Positions 36,301-44,249 of a stretch of 64,000 nt of DNA are shown here, in pieces. Below the pieces are notes generated by a model. The model had not been told where the DNA came from. It saw only the letters and a list, made by a program, of their open reading frames with translations, and ran no database searches. The stretch is taken from contig NZ_RJVO01000001.1 of assembly GCF_003730135.1 (NCBI RefSeq), positions 372,001 through 436,000 of the forward strand, read 5' to 3'. Both the position numbers and the translations under genes were made by a program. Origin of the DNA: Stagnimonas aquatica. Its GTDB lineage: Bacteria > Pseudomonadota > Gammaproteobacteria > Nevskiales > Nevskiaceae. The stretch's first letter is position 1; every line of letters begins with the position of its first letter.

Positions 36301-37741
36301 CCCGCGTTTCGGCACGCACGAACTGCTCGACATCCGCAACCAGACTGTCGCTGGCGCCATCGGGGCGCGCGCTGACGCTGGCGGTGGCGCGGTTGCCGGT
36401 GGCCGAGGACTGCGTCCGGTTGTCGCTGACCACCAGCGCGCTGCCGGTGACCGTGGTGACATCCACGCCGACCGTGGCGCTGGCCGCAGCGGTGATGCCG
36501 GTGTCGTTGACGGTCTGCAGGCCGTAGGCGGTGCTGTCGACGTCGCTGCCGCTGAGGGCGTCGGTCAGTTCCAGGGCCAGGCGGTTGCCGTCGGCCACGG
36601 CGGTGGCGCTGCCGCCGCTCACCGAAATGCCACCGCTGATGCTGTCCACGGTACCGGCGCCGGCGGCGTCGGTCAGGCCCAGCGTCGAGCTGGTGATGCT
36701 GGCGCTGACGTTGGACTGCTGGTCGAGACGCTGCACGCCAGTGGCCTGCAGATCGCCGAGGATGGTCAGCGCGCCGGGCGCCGGATAGGTGTTGCCCTGG
36801 GCGGCGCCGGCGGCATCGTTGCCGCCCACCCCCGAGTTGGCACCGCTGGCGACCAGGCGGCTGGTGCTGTCATTGCCGCGCGCGGCGGCGGTCAGCGCGT
36901 TGCTATCCACCGTCACGCTGGTGGCGCCGGACAGCGTGCCGTCGTTGCTGATGCGAACGCCGATTTCCGACTGCTCCACGGTGGCCGTGCTGGTGGTCTG
37001 GTCGGTGGTGGTGGCAAGCGACGCGACCGCCAGGCTGCTCTCCCCGGTGGCGATGGACTGCGCGGCGAGCTGGCTGATCACCGTGGCGTTGGCGGCCACG
37101 GTATTCCCGGAGGTGGCCAGCGCGGCATCGGCGGCATTCTCAACATCCGCACCCACCTGCGCGCTCTGGACCCGCGACTGGATCTGGCTCGGGTCGGCGA
37201 AGCTGGTGAGGATCACGGAGTTGGCGAGGCCGCTGGCGCTGGCGTTCAGGCGCGAGGGCCCGGCGACGCTCTGTTCACCCACGGCGAAGTACTTGTCGGT
37301 CGTCACCGAAAGCTGTCCGTCGGGAACTCGGGTTTCCAGCAGGCCGGTGACCGTGGTTCCGGGCGTCTTGTTATTGATGGCGGTCAGCAACTCGGCATAT
37401 TTCGTTGCGAACTTCGCTTCCGCATCGGCGCGGTCCAGGGCCTCCACGGAAAAGCCACCGGTCTGGGTACCAATGCCGGGAATCTCGATCTGGAACTTGA
37501 AGCTGATGTAGGCCGGCTCGTCCTTGAACACCAGATACTTCGTCTCGGGACTGTCGCCATCGAGCACTTTCAGCGGAGTGCCATCGACAGTCACCGCGTT
37601 CTGCGGGGGCAGGATGCCGCCGCCAGCGGCGGTGATCTCGATGTTGAGCGAAGGACCCGCGTCCTGGGCGGCGGCGGGCTGGTGGATGGCGAGGCTGATC
37701 AGGCCCAGCGCGGAGAGAGCAAACGGAAGCTTGGTGTTCAT
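33314..37741 (-). CDS. hfaD: Giant repetitive secreted protein, HfaD-like holdfast anchor
   Basis: 1475 residues with a signal peptide (1-25, ending HQPAAAQ). After about 200 residues the chain is made of some 15 repeats of 80-90 residues, each built around LSATQ-like, SxIG and SVSGNxxxAxxxxN elements (for example LSVDSNVATTSATGNNSEV and ASVSGNRLQATTVANDSSRL). It is extremely rich in Ser, Thr, Ala, Asn and Gly, and nearly free of Cys, as expected of a beta-solenoid or amyloid-like fibre. It lies 195 bp downstream of hfaB in the same direction with AAGGGGA before the ATG. Caulobacter HfaD is much shorter, so the symbol rests on context and composition. Confidence 0.72.
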   Translation of the reverse strand: MNTKLPFALSALGLISLAIHQPAAAQDAGPSLNIEITAAGGGILPPQNAVTVDGTPLKVLDGDSPETKYLVFKDEPAYISFKFQIEIPGIGTQTGGFSVEALDRADAEAKFATKYAELLTAINNKTPGTTVTGLLETRVPDGQLSVTTDKYFAVGEQSVAGPSRLNASASGLANSVILTSFADPSQIQSRVQSAQVGADVENAADAALATSGNTVAANATVISQLAAQSIATGESSLAVASLATTTDQTTSTATVEQSEIGVRISNDGTLSGATSVTVDSNALTAAARGNDSTSRLVASGANSGVGGNDAAGAAQGNTYPAPGALTILGDLQATGVQRLDQQSNVSASITSSTLGLTDAAGAGTVDSISGGISVSGGSATAVADGNRLALELTDALSGSDVDSTAYGLQTVNDTGITAAASATVGVDVTTVTGSALVVSDNRTQSSATGNRATASVSARPDGASDSLVADVEQFVRAETRDVNIESTAADNRIGLSGVTTATGVSSNVADNLLTAIATGNDQSTAADLGAGVQAGAAAIGGNQTLGVVAGDLTLSATVSNSRIGTVATTDALSQTTVSGNTAIGQVLGNNGQQQVAAFAGSREAALNVSQDQQAIGSATQLLTFAADVNGLGIGASATTLAAPQLTVSGNRAAGLITVNRNSQSLGAQSGGSNASGSTAVTATQTADSISAGARLTDLRLGVIDAGTTLSADPARAAAEITVSGNTVDAQTELNRSVQTLDSASGNFEGTVVLGATQNANTAAGGVSDVVAGLTRAGVGLYGATEAIDIVDGRLNLTVSDNSLASQAQANQAQAQFGAVSGVVNLASPTDRLGVSLTQTADNVDTRAQNLDTGLGLVESNPTAALFGSNTDNVSLNVNGNTLQALSRRNNAGVVLGAVSGQLSQGTVGSEVSQTSGAGASLAQNSGVYVGVTAAPTAADLGLGNARASTGLAVTGNSLRADAADNLSTIVGGGVNGTIGGSARIGATVSQSSTGATVDANNNLVSLGANLLNGGTVGNGTGSTSISVADNSLVAVAAANNSTASLGGVSGSIAAGGTAGIDTTQTLDSLVTATSADINAGITDANIGNVAGAGATSLSVSANGITTVASGNDSRVVDLGESAANIEGTLGATTTQTLNSSASLAASNGGLRIGAVGIGELGTEGVAALSVDSNVATTSATGNNSEVTGAVSGTLTGQVALSATQVINGSTGGISAVSGTTDNTIGVQAATLGANTSASVAGNTVRSAVAGNRVLNNLDGAAFSSATGAIALSATQSLTGNAAATSGDLYSAVSNTTVGVIGGDGSVLPAASVSGNRLQATTVANDSSRLLNNLSGNFNAATTAVTASDSQTTDSAVLVAQVADSSIGSRLFSDSAVPTALAVNGNSVVAQAIANSSNQQIQLNGVSTTGGPLTSLNAAQSLLNTTVTATISSVTVGFSTAGLSTPGSYTGGAVTSGNSLNASAIGNQSSLVRSGR

Positions 37742-37936
37742 GCGGACAGTCCCCTTGGTGATTCGGATGTGGTTGGGTGTGCAGTGCGGCGGAAGTGGGT
37801 TGCTGCGGTGTTCGGAAAGCGGTGCGGCGGGCCAGCGGGGTGGAGGTCGCTGGTCAAGACCAGCCTCCTTCGGCTTGGTGTGGCCGCACGGCCGAAGCGG
37901 GGTCGCCGGTCGGCGCCGGCTTCAGCGGGCGCGCGC

Positions 37937-39082
37937 TCATGGCGCGCCACCGTCGCGCGGCCGGCGCGAGGCATCGGGGCCGATCCCGCGCGGCCCGAAC
38001 TGACCCTCGCCGGGTCCGAGATCCGGGCGGCCGGTCTGCGGCAATAGCGGCGCGGGCGGCAAGGGCGTTGCCGGAGCGGCGGCGGGTGCGTCCACCGGAC
38101 TCGCCGACGCTGGCGCCACACCAGGCGCGGCGGCGGCGCTGTGTCCGGTCGCGTTGTCGCCGAGTTTCGGAGCAGGCACGCCGGTATCGAGTTTCAGCGA
38201 GGCGCCCGTGGGCAGACGCAGATTGTCGGGGCGGTACTCGATGCAATTGCTCGGGTCGACGCCGGCCATCGGGCTGAGCAGTTCCAGCACCGCCTGTTCC
38301 AGGGTGGTGCGCACCGCCAGCTGCAGCGGCTCCAGGTGCTTGCCGCCGACCTCGACATCGACCAGCACATCGCTGAAGAACTCGAACACCGACAGGCCAA
38401 CCTCGCGTCCGACCACCTGCTTCTGCAGCGAGACGGTCTCCAGCATCTCCAGGCTCTTGGTGTCGATCAGGCGTAGATCGACGGCGACGTTGGCGACGAA
38501 GCTGCGCGCCGACGGACCCATCTGGTTGATCTCGGCACGCACGCCGCCGCTGGTGATGGTGTAGTTCAGCTCGGTGATGCCGCCGACGATGAAGTAGTCG
38601 GTCTCCACCACGGTGCCGCCGGTGTAGGGCTTCCAGGGCACCTGCTGCACTTCGCCGTTGGTGTTGACGGCGTGGATCTTCTCGTCACCCAGGTAACGCT
38701 TGCCGAGTTGGCCCAGCTCCCATTCCGGCACGGTGGTGTCGAAGCGCTCGAACACCCGCACCGCGCCGCGCAGCTTGCCGAGGGCGGACATGGTCATCAG
38801 CGAGCCACCCTGGGTGATGGCGGAGCCGCCGTCGGCCTCGGCGAACTTGCCGGTGTAGTCGCGCACCTGGCCGACGCCGATCTTGGGCTTGTTGGGCAGG
38901 CGGTTGCGTAGCGCGGCGCCCATGCAGGCGAACGCCGGTTCCAGCGGCGTGGTGTTGCGGGTGACGCTGGGGCCGACCACCTGCGGCGCCTGGTCCGGCG
39001 CGCGCTGGATGCCGCCACCGGCACCCGCGCAGCCGCCCAGCAGAACGGCGGCGAGCAGGGTCCAAAGGGGCTGGCGGGCCAT
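37937..39082 (-). CDS. hfaB: Holdfast anchor protein HfaB, CsgG-like outer membrane lipoprotein
   Basis: 381 residues. The N-terminus MARQPLWTLLAAVLLGGC is a lipoprotein signal with Cys18 as the lipidated residue. The body resembles CsgG/HfaB: IGVGQVRDYTGKFAEADGGS near residue 65, SALGKLRGAVRVFERFDTTV, YFIVGGITELNYTITSGG and GREVGLSVFEFFSDVLVDVE. The last 80 residues are a Pro/Ala-rich tail. CsgG-type proteins form oligomeric export pores for amyloid-like subunits. The ATG overlaps the hfaA stop (TGATG), so the two are coupled. HfaB would export the HfaA- and HfaD-like proteins beside it. Confidence 0.88.
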   Translation of the reverse strand: MARQPLWTLLAAVLLGGCAGAGGGIQRAPDQAPQVVGPSVTRNTTPLEPAFACMGAALRNRLPNKPKIGVGQVRDYTGKFAEADGGSAITQGGSLMTMSALGKLRGAVRVFERFDTTVPEWELGQLGKRYLGDEKIHAVNTNGEVQQVPWKPYTGGTVVETDYFIVGGITELNYTITSGGVRAEINQMGPSARSFVANVAVDLRLIDTKSLEMLETVSLQKQVVGREVGLSVFEFFSDVLVDVEVGGKHLEPLQLAVRTTLEQAVLELLSPMAGVDPSNCIEYRPDNLRLPTGASLKLDTGVPAPKLGDNATGHSAAAAPGVAPASASPVDAPAAAPATPLPPAPLLPQTGRPDLGPGEGQFGPRGIGPDASRRPRDGGAP

Positions 39083-39849
39083 CACGGGGTACCACCCAGG
39101 GACTGGTTCGTTTCCACGAAGTCGCAGGCCCGGGAATCGTTGGCGTTGGCCTCGACCTGGGTGTCGGAGATCGACTGGGTGGTGTCGACGGTGTTGAGAA
39201 TCTGAGCGCCGTCGGCGCTGATGCTGCCGAGCGAGACGGTGGTGGGGCTGTTGTTGATGTTGGAGCTCAGCGTGCTGCCGGTATTCGACTGGCCTACCTG
39301 GTTGACGTTGGTGCCATTGGCGGCGGGGCTGCCGTTGTTGAGCTGGCTGTTGCCGTCGAGCGCGATGGAAGTACCCACCGTGTTGCCGCTGTTCAGCGTC
39401 GGATAGCTGCCCGACTGGCCGGCGGTGCCGCTGACGTTGCTGTTGACGCCGGAGGCGCTGTTGTCGGCCACCGAGCTGTTGCCGGTGGTGTTGGCATTGA
39501 GCCCCGAGCCCTGCATGCCCACCGGCGCGATCCCGGCACCGGCATGGGTGGGCGAAGCCGCGTTGCCGGTAGCACTGACATTGAGATTGCAGTTGATCTG
39601 CCGCGCGATGTTGTTGACCGTGTTGAAGACGTAGCCGCCCGCCTTCTTGCGTTCGCGCAGATCCAGGGTGCTGAGCTTGACCGAGCGGGCATTGGGATCG
39701 GCCAGCCGGTAGGCCTGCTGGCCGCCGAGGTCGTTGGCATGCGCCGGCAGCTTCAGCCCCAGCGCCAGGATCAGGCTCAGCGTGACCAGGCCAAGCCGCC
39801 CACAAGGGAAGCCAGCCCTGGTCTTCATGTTGTCGTACTCACCGGACAT
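39082..39849 (-). CDS. hfaA: Holdfast anchor protein HfaA-like secreted subunit
   Basis: 255 residues. A signal peptide ends near LKLPAHA. The next part, YRLADPNARSVKLSTLDLRE and GGYVFNTVNNIARQINCNLN, matches the N-terminal signature of HfaA. The remainder is Asn/Ser/Gly-rich (GLNANTTGNSSVADNSASGV) in the style of curli-like amyloid subunits, and a single Cys pair region (RACDF) lies near the end. The ATG at 39849 has a strong GGAGGAG; an ATG at 39828 is the alternative. HfaA is known in Caulobacter as an SDS-resistant, amyloid-like component of the holdfast anchor. First gene of hfaA-hfaB-hfaD, with a 22-bp repeat element about 200 bp upstream. Confidence 0.82.
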   Translation of the reverse strand: MSGEYDNMKTRAGFPCGRLGLVTLSLILALGLKLPAHANDLGGQQAYRLADPNARSVKLSTLDLRERKKAGGYVFNTVNNIARQINCNLNVSATGNAASPTHAGAGIAPVGMQGSGLNANTTGNSSVADNSASGVNSNVSGTAGQSGSYPTLNSGNTVGTSIALDGNSQLNNGSPAANGTNVNQVGQSNTGSTLSSNINNSPTTVSLGSISADGAQILNTVDTTQSISDTQVEANANDSRACDFVETNQSLGGTP

Positions 39850-40045
39850 TCACTGCACTCCTCCATACGCGCCACACCGACACCCGGCGGACCGGGCTGC
39901 CCCCGCGTGCGTCGGGGAGAAGGAGGGCGCCAGCCCTCACCACCACGACTCACCGGATGCGTTTTGCCGTTCCGCCATCGTCTGGCTTGCCGGCACGACC
40001 ACCGCTGTATGGGGGGCCGGGGCGAGTATGGGAATCGCGGTTGGC

Positions 40046-40084
40046 GAAGAACGGAGGAAGTTCGGAGGAGATTGGAGTTCGGAG
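40046..40084 (-). promoter_or_regulatory. Tandem 11-bp repeat element, copy A (hfaA promoter region)
   Basis: On the minus strand CTCCGAACTTC (40067-40057) is followed directly by CTCCGTTCTTC (40056-40046). A third unit, CTCCGAACTCC, lies at 40084-40074. The pair ends 197 bp upstream of the hfaA ATG. Direct 11-bp repeats are the usual recognition layout of OmpR/PhoB-type winged-helix proteins. Confidence 0.75.
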
Positions 40085-40431
40085 AAATTACGAGCAGCCC
40101 CTAGCTGTCGTGCTAGCCCGCCGGGAGGCCTGGCCTCGGGCGGAGCCGGGGCACCGTCTCTTCCAATGGCTGTTCTGGTGGCCCGTCGGCGGTCGTCGAC
40201 GCCAGTCGGAACCTGGGCCGGCACCAGTGCAGCATCCGCACCCACTCCGAGGTCCGCAGGGTGCCGCACGCACCAGCTGCACCCTCACGAACCTGCCGCC
40301 GGTCTGCGCTGTCACCCAGTCCGGCGCAATCGCGAATTGGCAGACTCCCGGCACTGCCGGGATTGCGGGCACGCGCCCGGGGATTGGCCATGGCATCAGC
40401 CAGGCTCTCGGTCGGAGTCGCCAGACCGCCC

Positions 40432-40469
40432 AGCCCCGGCTCGCCGCAAACCGCGCGGCGAACCGGGCT
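40432..40469 (-). terminator. Hairpin downstream of the first collagen-like gene
   Basis: AGCCCCGG-C-TCGCCGC (40432-40447) pairs with GCGGCGA-A-CCGGGCT (40455-40469) with one bulge. It begins 10 bp after the stop codon. No T-run follows. Confidence 0.55.
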
Positions 40470-40478
40470 AGGTCACTG

Positions 40479-42278
40479 CTAGTTCATCTTCACGATCATG
40501 AGGTTGCTACCCCCGTCGGTCGCCAGAGCCTGGGGCGCGGTGCTGCTGTTACCTCCGAGGCAGTACAGCTTGATGCTGTCACCGTCCGCGAGCTGCACCC
40601 AGGTGATGAGTTCGCCCTTGCCCTTGGTGCCGGCTGCCGTGACCGAGTTCTGCGTCGGATACGGGCCGTAGATGTTTGCATCGCTGTACGGGCTGTAGGC
40701 AGCGTTGTTGATCGAGAGCGTCAGCTGTACCGAGACGGTCGAGGACGGCGTCGGATGATCCAGGGTGTGCAAACGCGCTTGAACCAGATAGAGACCGCCC
40801 TGACCCGAGCCGACGGTAAAGCTGCTGCCGTCCCAGGTATTGCCGCTACTAGGCGAGGTGAGGATGTTGTTGAACGCGACAACCACTGGGGTCGTGGATG
40901 TGGCCAGGGGACAGGACTCACCGGTGCCGCCGGTTTTGTTGGCCCGCAGCTGCACCTTGGCGGCGCCACCACCGCCACCCGAGGCCGGCGTCGTCCACTG
41001 GGTGTTGTAGTCCGTGCCATTGACCTTGGACAGCACCTGCCCCGCCGTACCGCCGGCAGGGACACCGATGCCAGCGGCACCGGCCGCACCTGCAGAGCCG
41101 GTGGCGCCGGTGGCACCCGCCGGGCCCTGGAGGCCCTGGAGGCCCTGAAGACCTTGAGGCCCCTGCGCACCCGTGGCGCCGGTCGGGCCCTGCGGACCCG
41201 CAGGCCCCGTGGCACCCGCCGGCCCCTGACTCCCGGTCGCGCCCGTCGCGCCCTGCGGGCCGGCAGGCCCGGTGGCACCTGTCACGCCGGTGGCGCCGGT
41301 CGCCCCGGCTGGGCCGGCCACCGTGCTGGCCGCCCCCGTGGCACCGGTCGCGCCGGCCTTCGCGAGGGCGGTCCAGTTGGCGTCGGTGCCCGGCACGCCG
41401 ATGCAGGGCGGCGTGCTCGCGGTGCACAGCCAGCTGGAGCCGTTGTGAGTCACCACCGCGCCCGCGTTGTAGTTGCTGCCGCTGCTCCACGCGCCCTGGA
41501 AGCTGCTGACCAGGCCACCTTCGGCGCCGGTCGCACCCGTGGCACCGGCCAGGCCGGTCGCACCCGTGGGCCCGGTGGCACCCGTGGCGCCCGTCGCGCC
41601 CTTCAGGCCCTGTATGCCTTGTGGGCCCTGCACGCCCTGAAGACCCTGGGCGCCGGTCGCGCCCGTAGCACCAGTCGCACCCTTGGCACCCGCCGTGCCA
41701 GCCACACCGGTGGCACCGGTGGCGCCCTTGGCTCCCGCTGCGCCGGCCGCGCCGGTAGCGCCCGTGGCGCCCTTGGCACCGGCGGCGCCCGTGGCGCCGG
41801 TCGCACCCTTGGCACCCGCTGTGCCGGCGGCGCCAGTGGCACCCGTGGCGCCCTTAGCGCCTGCAGGGCCGGTGGCGCCGGTCGCACCCGTGGCGCCCGC
41901 CGCGCCCGACGGCGCCACCAGCGCCAGACTGGCGGAATGCTCGGCCAGGTTCTGGTCCTTGGTCAGCGACCCAAACCGGTTGGGATCACCCAGCGAGGAC
42001 ACGTACAGCTGGTAGCTCACCCCCGGCGACAGCTGAAAACCGCTCGGGACCCGCGCTTCCATGTGGTCGTCGCTCTTCTGCAACACCTGCAAGGTGCTGC
42101 CGTTGAGCTGAATCAGCGGTTCAATCGTCGACGACGGCGGCGTGAATTCCCGGCCGTCGATGTACAGGGTGTTCGACAGAATGCTGGCACTGTAAATCTG
42201 TAGGTCCGCCGCCGCAGGCGCCGCGTACCACGCGGCAATCAACATCGAGCTGGTGCAGAGCTTGCGCTGAAAGTTCAT
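40479..42278 (-). CDS. Collagen-like surface protein 1 with C1q-like end
   Basis: 599 residues. Signal peptide 1-24 (ending APAAA), then an IPT-like beta domain (about 25-115, [14 protein letters not shown]), 43 uninterrupted Gly-X-Y triplets (125-253) dominated by GAT, GAA and GAK, a tryptophan-rich module (about 256-305, [20 protein letters not shown] then W), a second triplet block (about 308-425), and a globular end (about 440-599) with [20 protein letters not shown], the jelly-roll pattern of C1q/BclA-type trimerising domains, ending NLMIVKMN. Many threonines in GAT triplets are candidate O-glycosylation sites. Its N-terminal half is almost identical to the protein at 47865-49811. Confidence 0.88.
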   Translation of the reverse strand: MNFQRKLCTSSMLIAAWYAAPAAADLQIYSASILSNTLYIDGREFTPPSSTIEPLIQLNGSTLQVLQKSDDHMEARVPSGFQLSPGVSYQLYVSSLGDPNRFGSLTKDQNLAEHSASLALVAPSGAAGATGATGATGPAGAKGATGATGAAGTAGAKGATGATGAAGAKGATGATGAAGAAGAKGATGATGVAGTAGAKGATGATGATGAQGLQGVQGPQGIQGLKGATGATGATGPTGATGLAGATGATGAEGGLVSSFQGAWSSGSNYNAGAVVTHNGSSWLCTASTPPCIGVPGTDANWTALAKAGATGATGAASTVAGPAGATGATGVTGATGPAGPQGATGATGSQGPAGATGPAGPQGPTGATGAQGPQGLQGLQGLQGPAGATGATGSAGAAGAAGIGVPAGGTAGQVLSKVNGTDYNTQWTTPASGGGGGAAKVQLRANKTGGTGESCPLATSTTPVVVAFNNILTSPSSGNTWDGSSFTVGSGQGGLYLVQARLHTLDHPTPSSTVSVQLTLSINNAAYSPYSDANIYGPYPTQNSVTAAGTKGKGELITWVQLADGDSIKLYCLGGNSSTAPQALATDGGSNLMIVKMN

Positions 42279-42386
42279 CTAAAAACCCCTGGGGATTGTC
42301 GTTGACGCCCACGGTGACCAACACCGCAGATTCGTGAGCCAGAAGACTAGGCACACCCCCTCGGGAAGAACGGAGGAAGTTCGGAG
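41811..42386 (-). repeat. Direct repeat copy 1: promoter plus N-terminal part of collagen gene
   Basis: These 576 bp align without gaps to 49344-49919 with only a handful of substitutions (one changes Met73 to Leu). The identity covers the tandem 11-bp element, the leader, the signal peptide, the IPT-like domain and the first collagen triplets. Confidence 0.92.
42365..42386 (-). promoter_or_regulatory. Tandem 11-bp repeat element, copy B (collagen gene 1)
   Basis: Minus strand CTCCGAACTTC then CTCCGTTCTTC, both perfect, ending 87 bp upstream of the collagen gene 1 ATG. The surrounding 42279-42578 region has no gene. Confidence 0.75.
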
Positions 42387-42578
42387 CAATGCGGCACCCG
42401 GGAAAACTACGATCCGGCAGGGCCAGGTACCCACGAGAGACCAGCCTTTGACATTAACCGACACGGAGTGCCGCGTATTACGTTGGCGCTGCGGGACCGC
42501 AAGCGCTGGCCGGAGCCGCGATAACACCCGGCAGTCACGCCAATGGTTTCCAAGGCTCCAGGCTGCGGCTGTCTGCCC

Positions 42579-43517
42579 TCATTCCGCCAGCCTCGTCGGG
42601 GCCGACTGCCCCCCAGGACCGCCACCCGGGCCACCACCCGCGACGGCCGCTGCCATGGCGTCCAAGCAACACTCCAACGACGCCTGCCACGGCGGGAGCT
42701 GGATCCCGAAACGCGCCCGAAGCAGGCTGCCGTCCAGCACCGCATAGGCCGGCCGCTTCGCCGGCGCGGGGTAGTCCCGACTCGCGATGGGGTCCACCGG
42801 CCGGAGCGGACACAGCCCCCGAGAGGCCGCCTGCTGCACGATGGCACTCGCAAACCCCTGCCAGGACACGGCGCCCTGCGCAGTCAGGTTGAGTGTTTCC
42901 GCGACCGCCGGCGCGCCCGCGAGTGTGGACACCAGCGCCGTGCTGGCCTCGGCAAGCGAACGGCTCCAGCTGGGGCTGCCGATCTGGTCCGCCACCATCC
43001 GCAGACGCTCCTGCTCGCGGGCCAGGCGCAGCACCGTGCCCAGGAAGTTGTGGCCGTGCGCGCCGAATATCCACGCCGTCCGCAGGATCAGATGCCGCGC
43101 GCCGCTGTCACGCACCCGGCGCTCGCCTTCTGCCTTGGTGCGTCCGTAGACCGAGAGTGGAGCGACCGGATCGGATTCCCGATAGGGCCGGTCTGCCTGG
43201 CCGTCAAAAACGTAATTGCTGGAGAAATGCACCATCAGCGCGCCGATCTTGCGGGCTTGCTCCGCCATGGCCCCGGGGCTGAGCGCGTTAACCGTATGCG
43301 CCAACGGCGCCTCGGATTCGGCGCGGTCCACGGCGGTATAGGCCGCCGCGTTGACGATGACCTGCGGCGCATGGTGTCGGACAAACCGCGCCGCCTGGGC
43401 GGGGTCGCCCAGATCCAGATCGCGACGGTCGGTGGCCAGCACCTCACCCAGCCCGGCCAGGGATCGCCGCAGCTCCCAGCCCAGTTGCCCCTGGCTCCCG
43501 GTCAGCAGAATCCGCAT
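42579..43517 (-). CDS. rfbD: dTDP-4-dehydrorhamnose reductase
   Basis: Makes dTDP-L-rhamnose in the last step of its pathway. 312 residues with the NAD(P)-binding start MRILLTGSQGQLGWELRRSL, VNAAAYTAVDRAESE, SSNYVFDGQADRPYRESD, and the catalytic YGRTKAEGE (YxxxK) near residue 125. A Gly-rich C-terminal tail (VAGGGPGGGPGGQS) is unusual for the family. The ATG at 43517 lies 5 bp after the rfbC stop. rfbA and rfbB are not in the window. Rhamnose may feed the neighbouring glycosyltransferases. Confidence 0.93.
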   Translation of the reverse strand: MRILLTGSQGQLGWELRRSLAGLGEVLATDRRDLDLGDPAQAARFVRHHAPQVIVNAAAYTAVDRAESEAPLAHTVNALSPGAMAEQARKIGALMVHFSSNYVFDGQADRPYRESDPVAPLSVYGRTKAEGERRVRDSGARHLILRTAWIFGAHGHNFLGTVLRLAREQERLRMVADQIGSPSWSRSLAEASTALVSTLAGAPAVAETLNLTAQGAVSWQGFASAIVQQAASRGLCPLRPVDPIASRDYPAPAKRPAYAVLDGSLLRARFGIQLPPWQASLECCLDAMAAAVAGGGPGGGPGGQSAPTRLAE

Positions 43518-43522
43518 CGGTT

Positions 43523-44077
43523 TCAGGGCAGCGTCTCGGCATCCCGCAGGCGCTGGCCGGCGGCATCTTTGGCGGACAGCCGAGGCGCCGCGCCATGCCG
43601 GATCGCGGGCCAGCCGATGCCGAGGTCGGGGTCGTTCCAGAGCAGGCAACGCTCGGAGGCCGGATCGTAGAAATCGGTGGTTTTGTAGAACACCTCGGCA
43701 TGCTCGCTCAGCACCAGAAACCCGTGGGCGAACCCCGGCGGCATCCACAGCTGATGCCGTGCCTGCGCCGACAGCTCCACGCCGGTCCAGCGTCCGTAGC
43801 GCGGGCTGGACCGGCGGATATCGACCCCCACGCTGTACACCCTGCCGCTGAGAACCTGGATCAGCTTTCCCTGCGTCCGGCGGACCTGGTAATGCAGGCC
43901 GCGCAGCACGCCGTAGGCCGAGCCCGAGCGGTTGTCCTGCACAAACGCGGGATCGCTGCCAATCGCCTGGGCGAAGGTCTGGCGGTTGTAGGTTTCCGTG
44001 AAAAAACCCCGCTCGTCGGCAAAGACCGCCGGCTCCAGGAGCAGGATTTCCGGAAGCCCGGTGGCGTGCACTTTCAT
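43523..44077 (-). CDS. rfbC: dTDP-4-dehydrorhamnose 3,5-epimerase
   Basis: 184 residues of the RmlC cupin family, the usual length. Signatures are FADERGFFTETYNRQTFA, GVLRGLHYQVRRTQGKLIQV (His62-type catalytic base) and MPPGFAHGFLVLSEHAEVFY with the catalytic Tyr region. The ATG at 44077 gives the family N-terminus (MKVHATGLPEILLLEP). It is translated just ahead of rfbD. The 172 bp between rfbC and the large glycosyltransferase show nothing else. Confidence 0.93.
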   Translation of the reverse strand: MKVHATGLPEILLLEPAVFADERGFFTETYNRQTFAQAIGSDPAFVQDNRSGSAYGVLRGLHYQVRRTQGKLIQVLSGRVYSVGVDIRRSSPRYGRWTGVELSAQARHQLWMPPGFAHGFLVLSEHAEVFYKTTDFYDPASERCLLWNDPDLGIGWPAIRHGAAPRLSAKDAAGQRLRDAETLP

Positions 44078-44249
44078 CGCGGCAGGTGCTCCCAGGCCGG
44101 AGCCGGCCGGCAGCCACCGCCTGCGGTGCCATTGCTCGTCTTGTGCAGGAGCGCCCTCGCCTTTGGGGTTGTCCAGAACCCCTGCGCGCCACAGCCGAGC
44201 CGTGGCCGCAGCCCACGGCCAGGGTGCCTCCCGGCAGGTCGCGCGGCGC

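Larger units (their letters stand above)
39850..40478. other. 629-bp intergenic region upstream of hfaA
   Basis: Holds the tandem-repeat regulatory element (40046-40084) and, next to the collagen gene, a strong hairpin (40432-40469). Open frames here are short, Arg/Pro-rich on both strands and without start sites or similarity, so I see no gene. Confidence 0.6.

Noticed and set aside
32837-38047. 1736-residue open frame on the plus strand
   Set aside because: It is antisense to hfaD; the repetitive, GC-rich coding sequence of hfaD keeps this frame open. The protein is low-complexity Ala/Gly/Arg/His and has no signal or family pattern.
37937-39849. Curli (csg) operon
   Set aside because: The CsgG-like protein is present, but there are no CsgA/B repeats, CsgE or CsgF; the order and partner proteins fit hfaABD better.
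41100-41900. Short tandem repeats resembling a CRISPR array
   Set aside because: The repeated unit is 9-18 bp with no spacers; it encodes Gly-X-Y triplets, and no cas genes are near.
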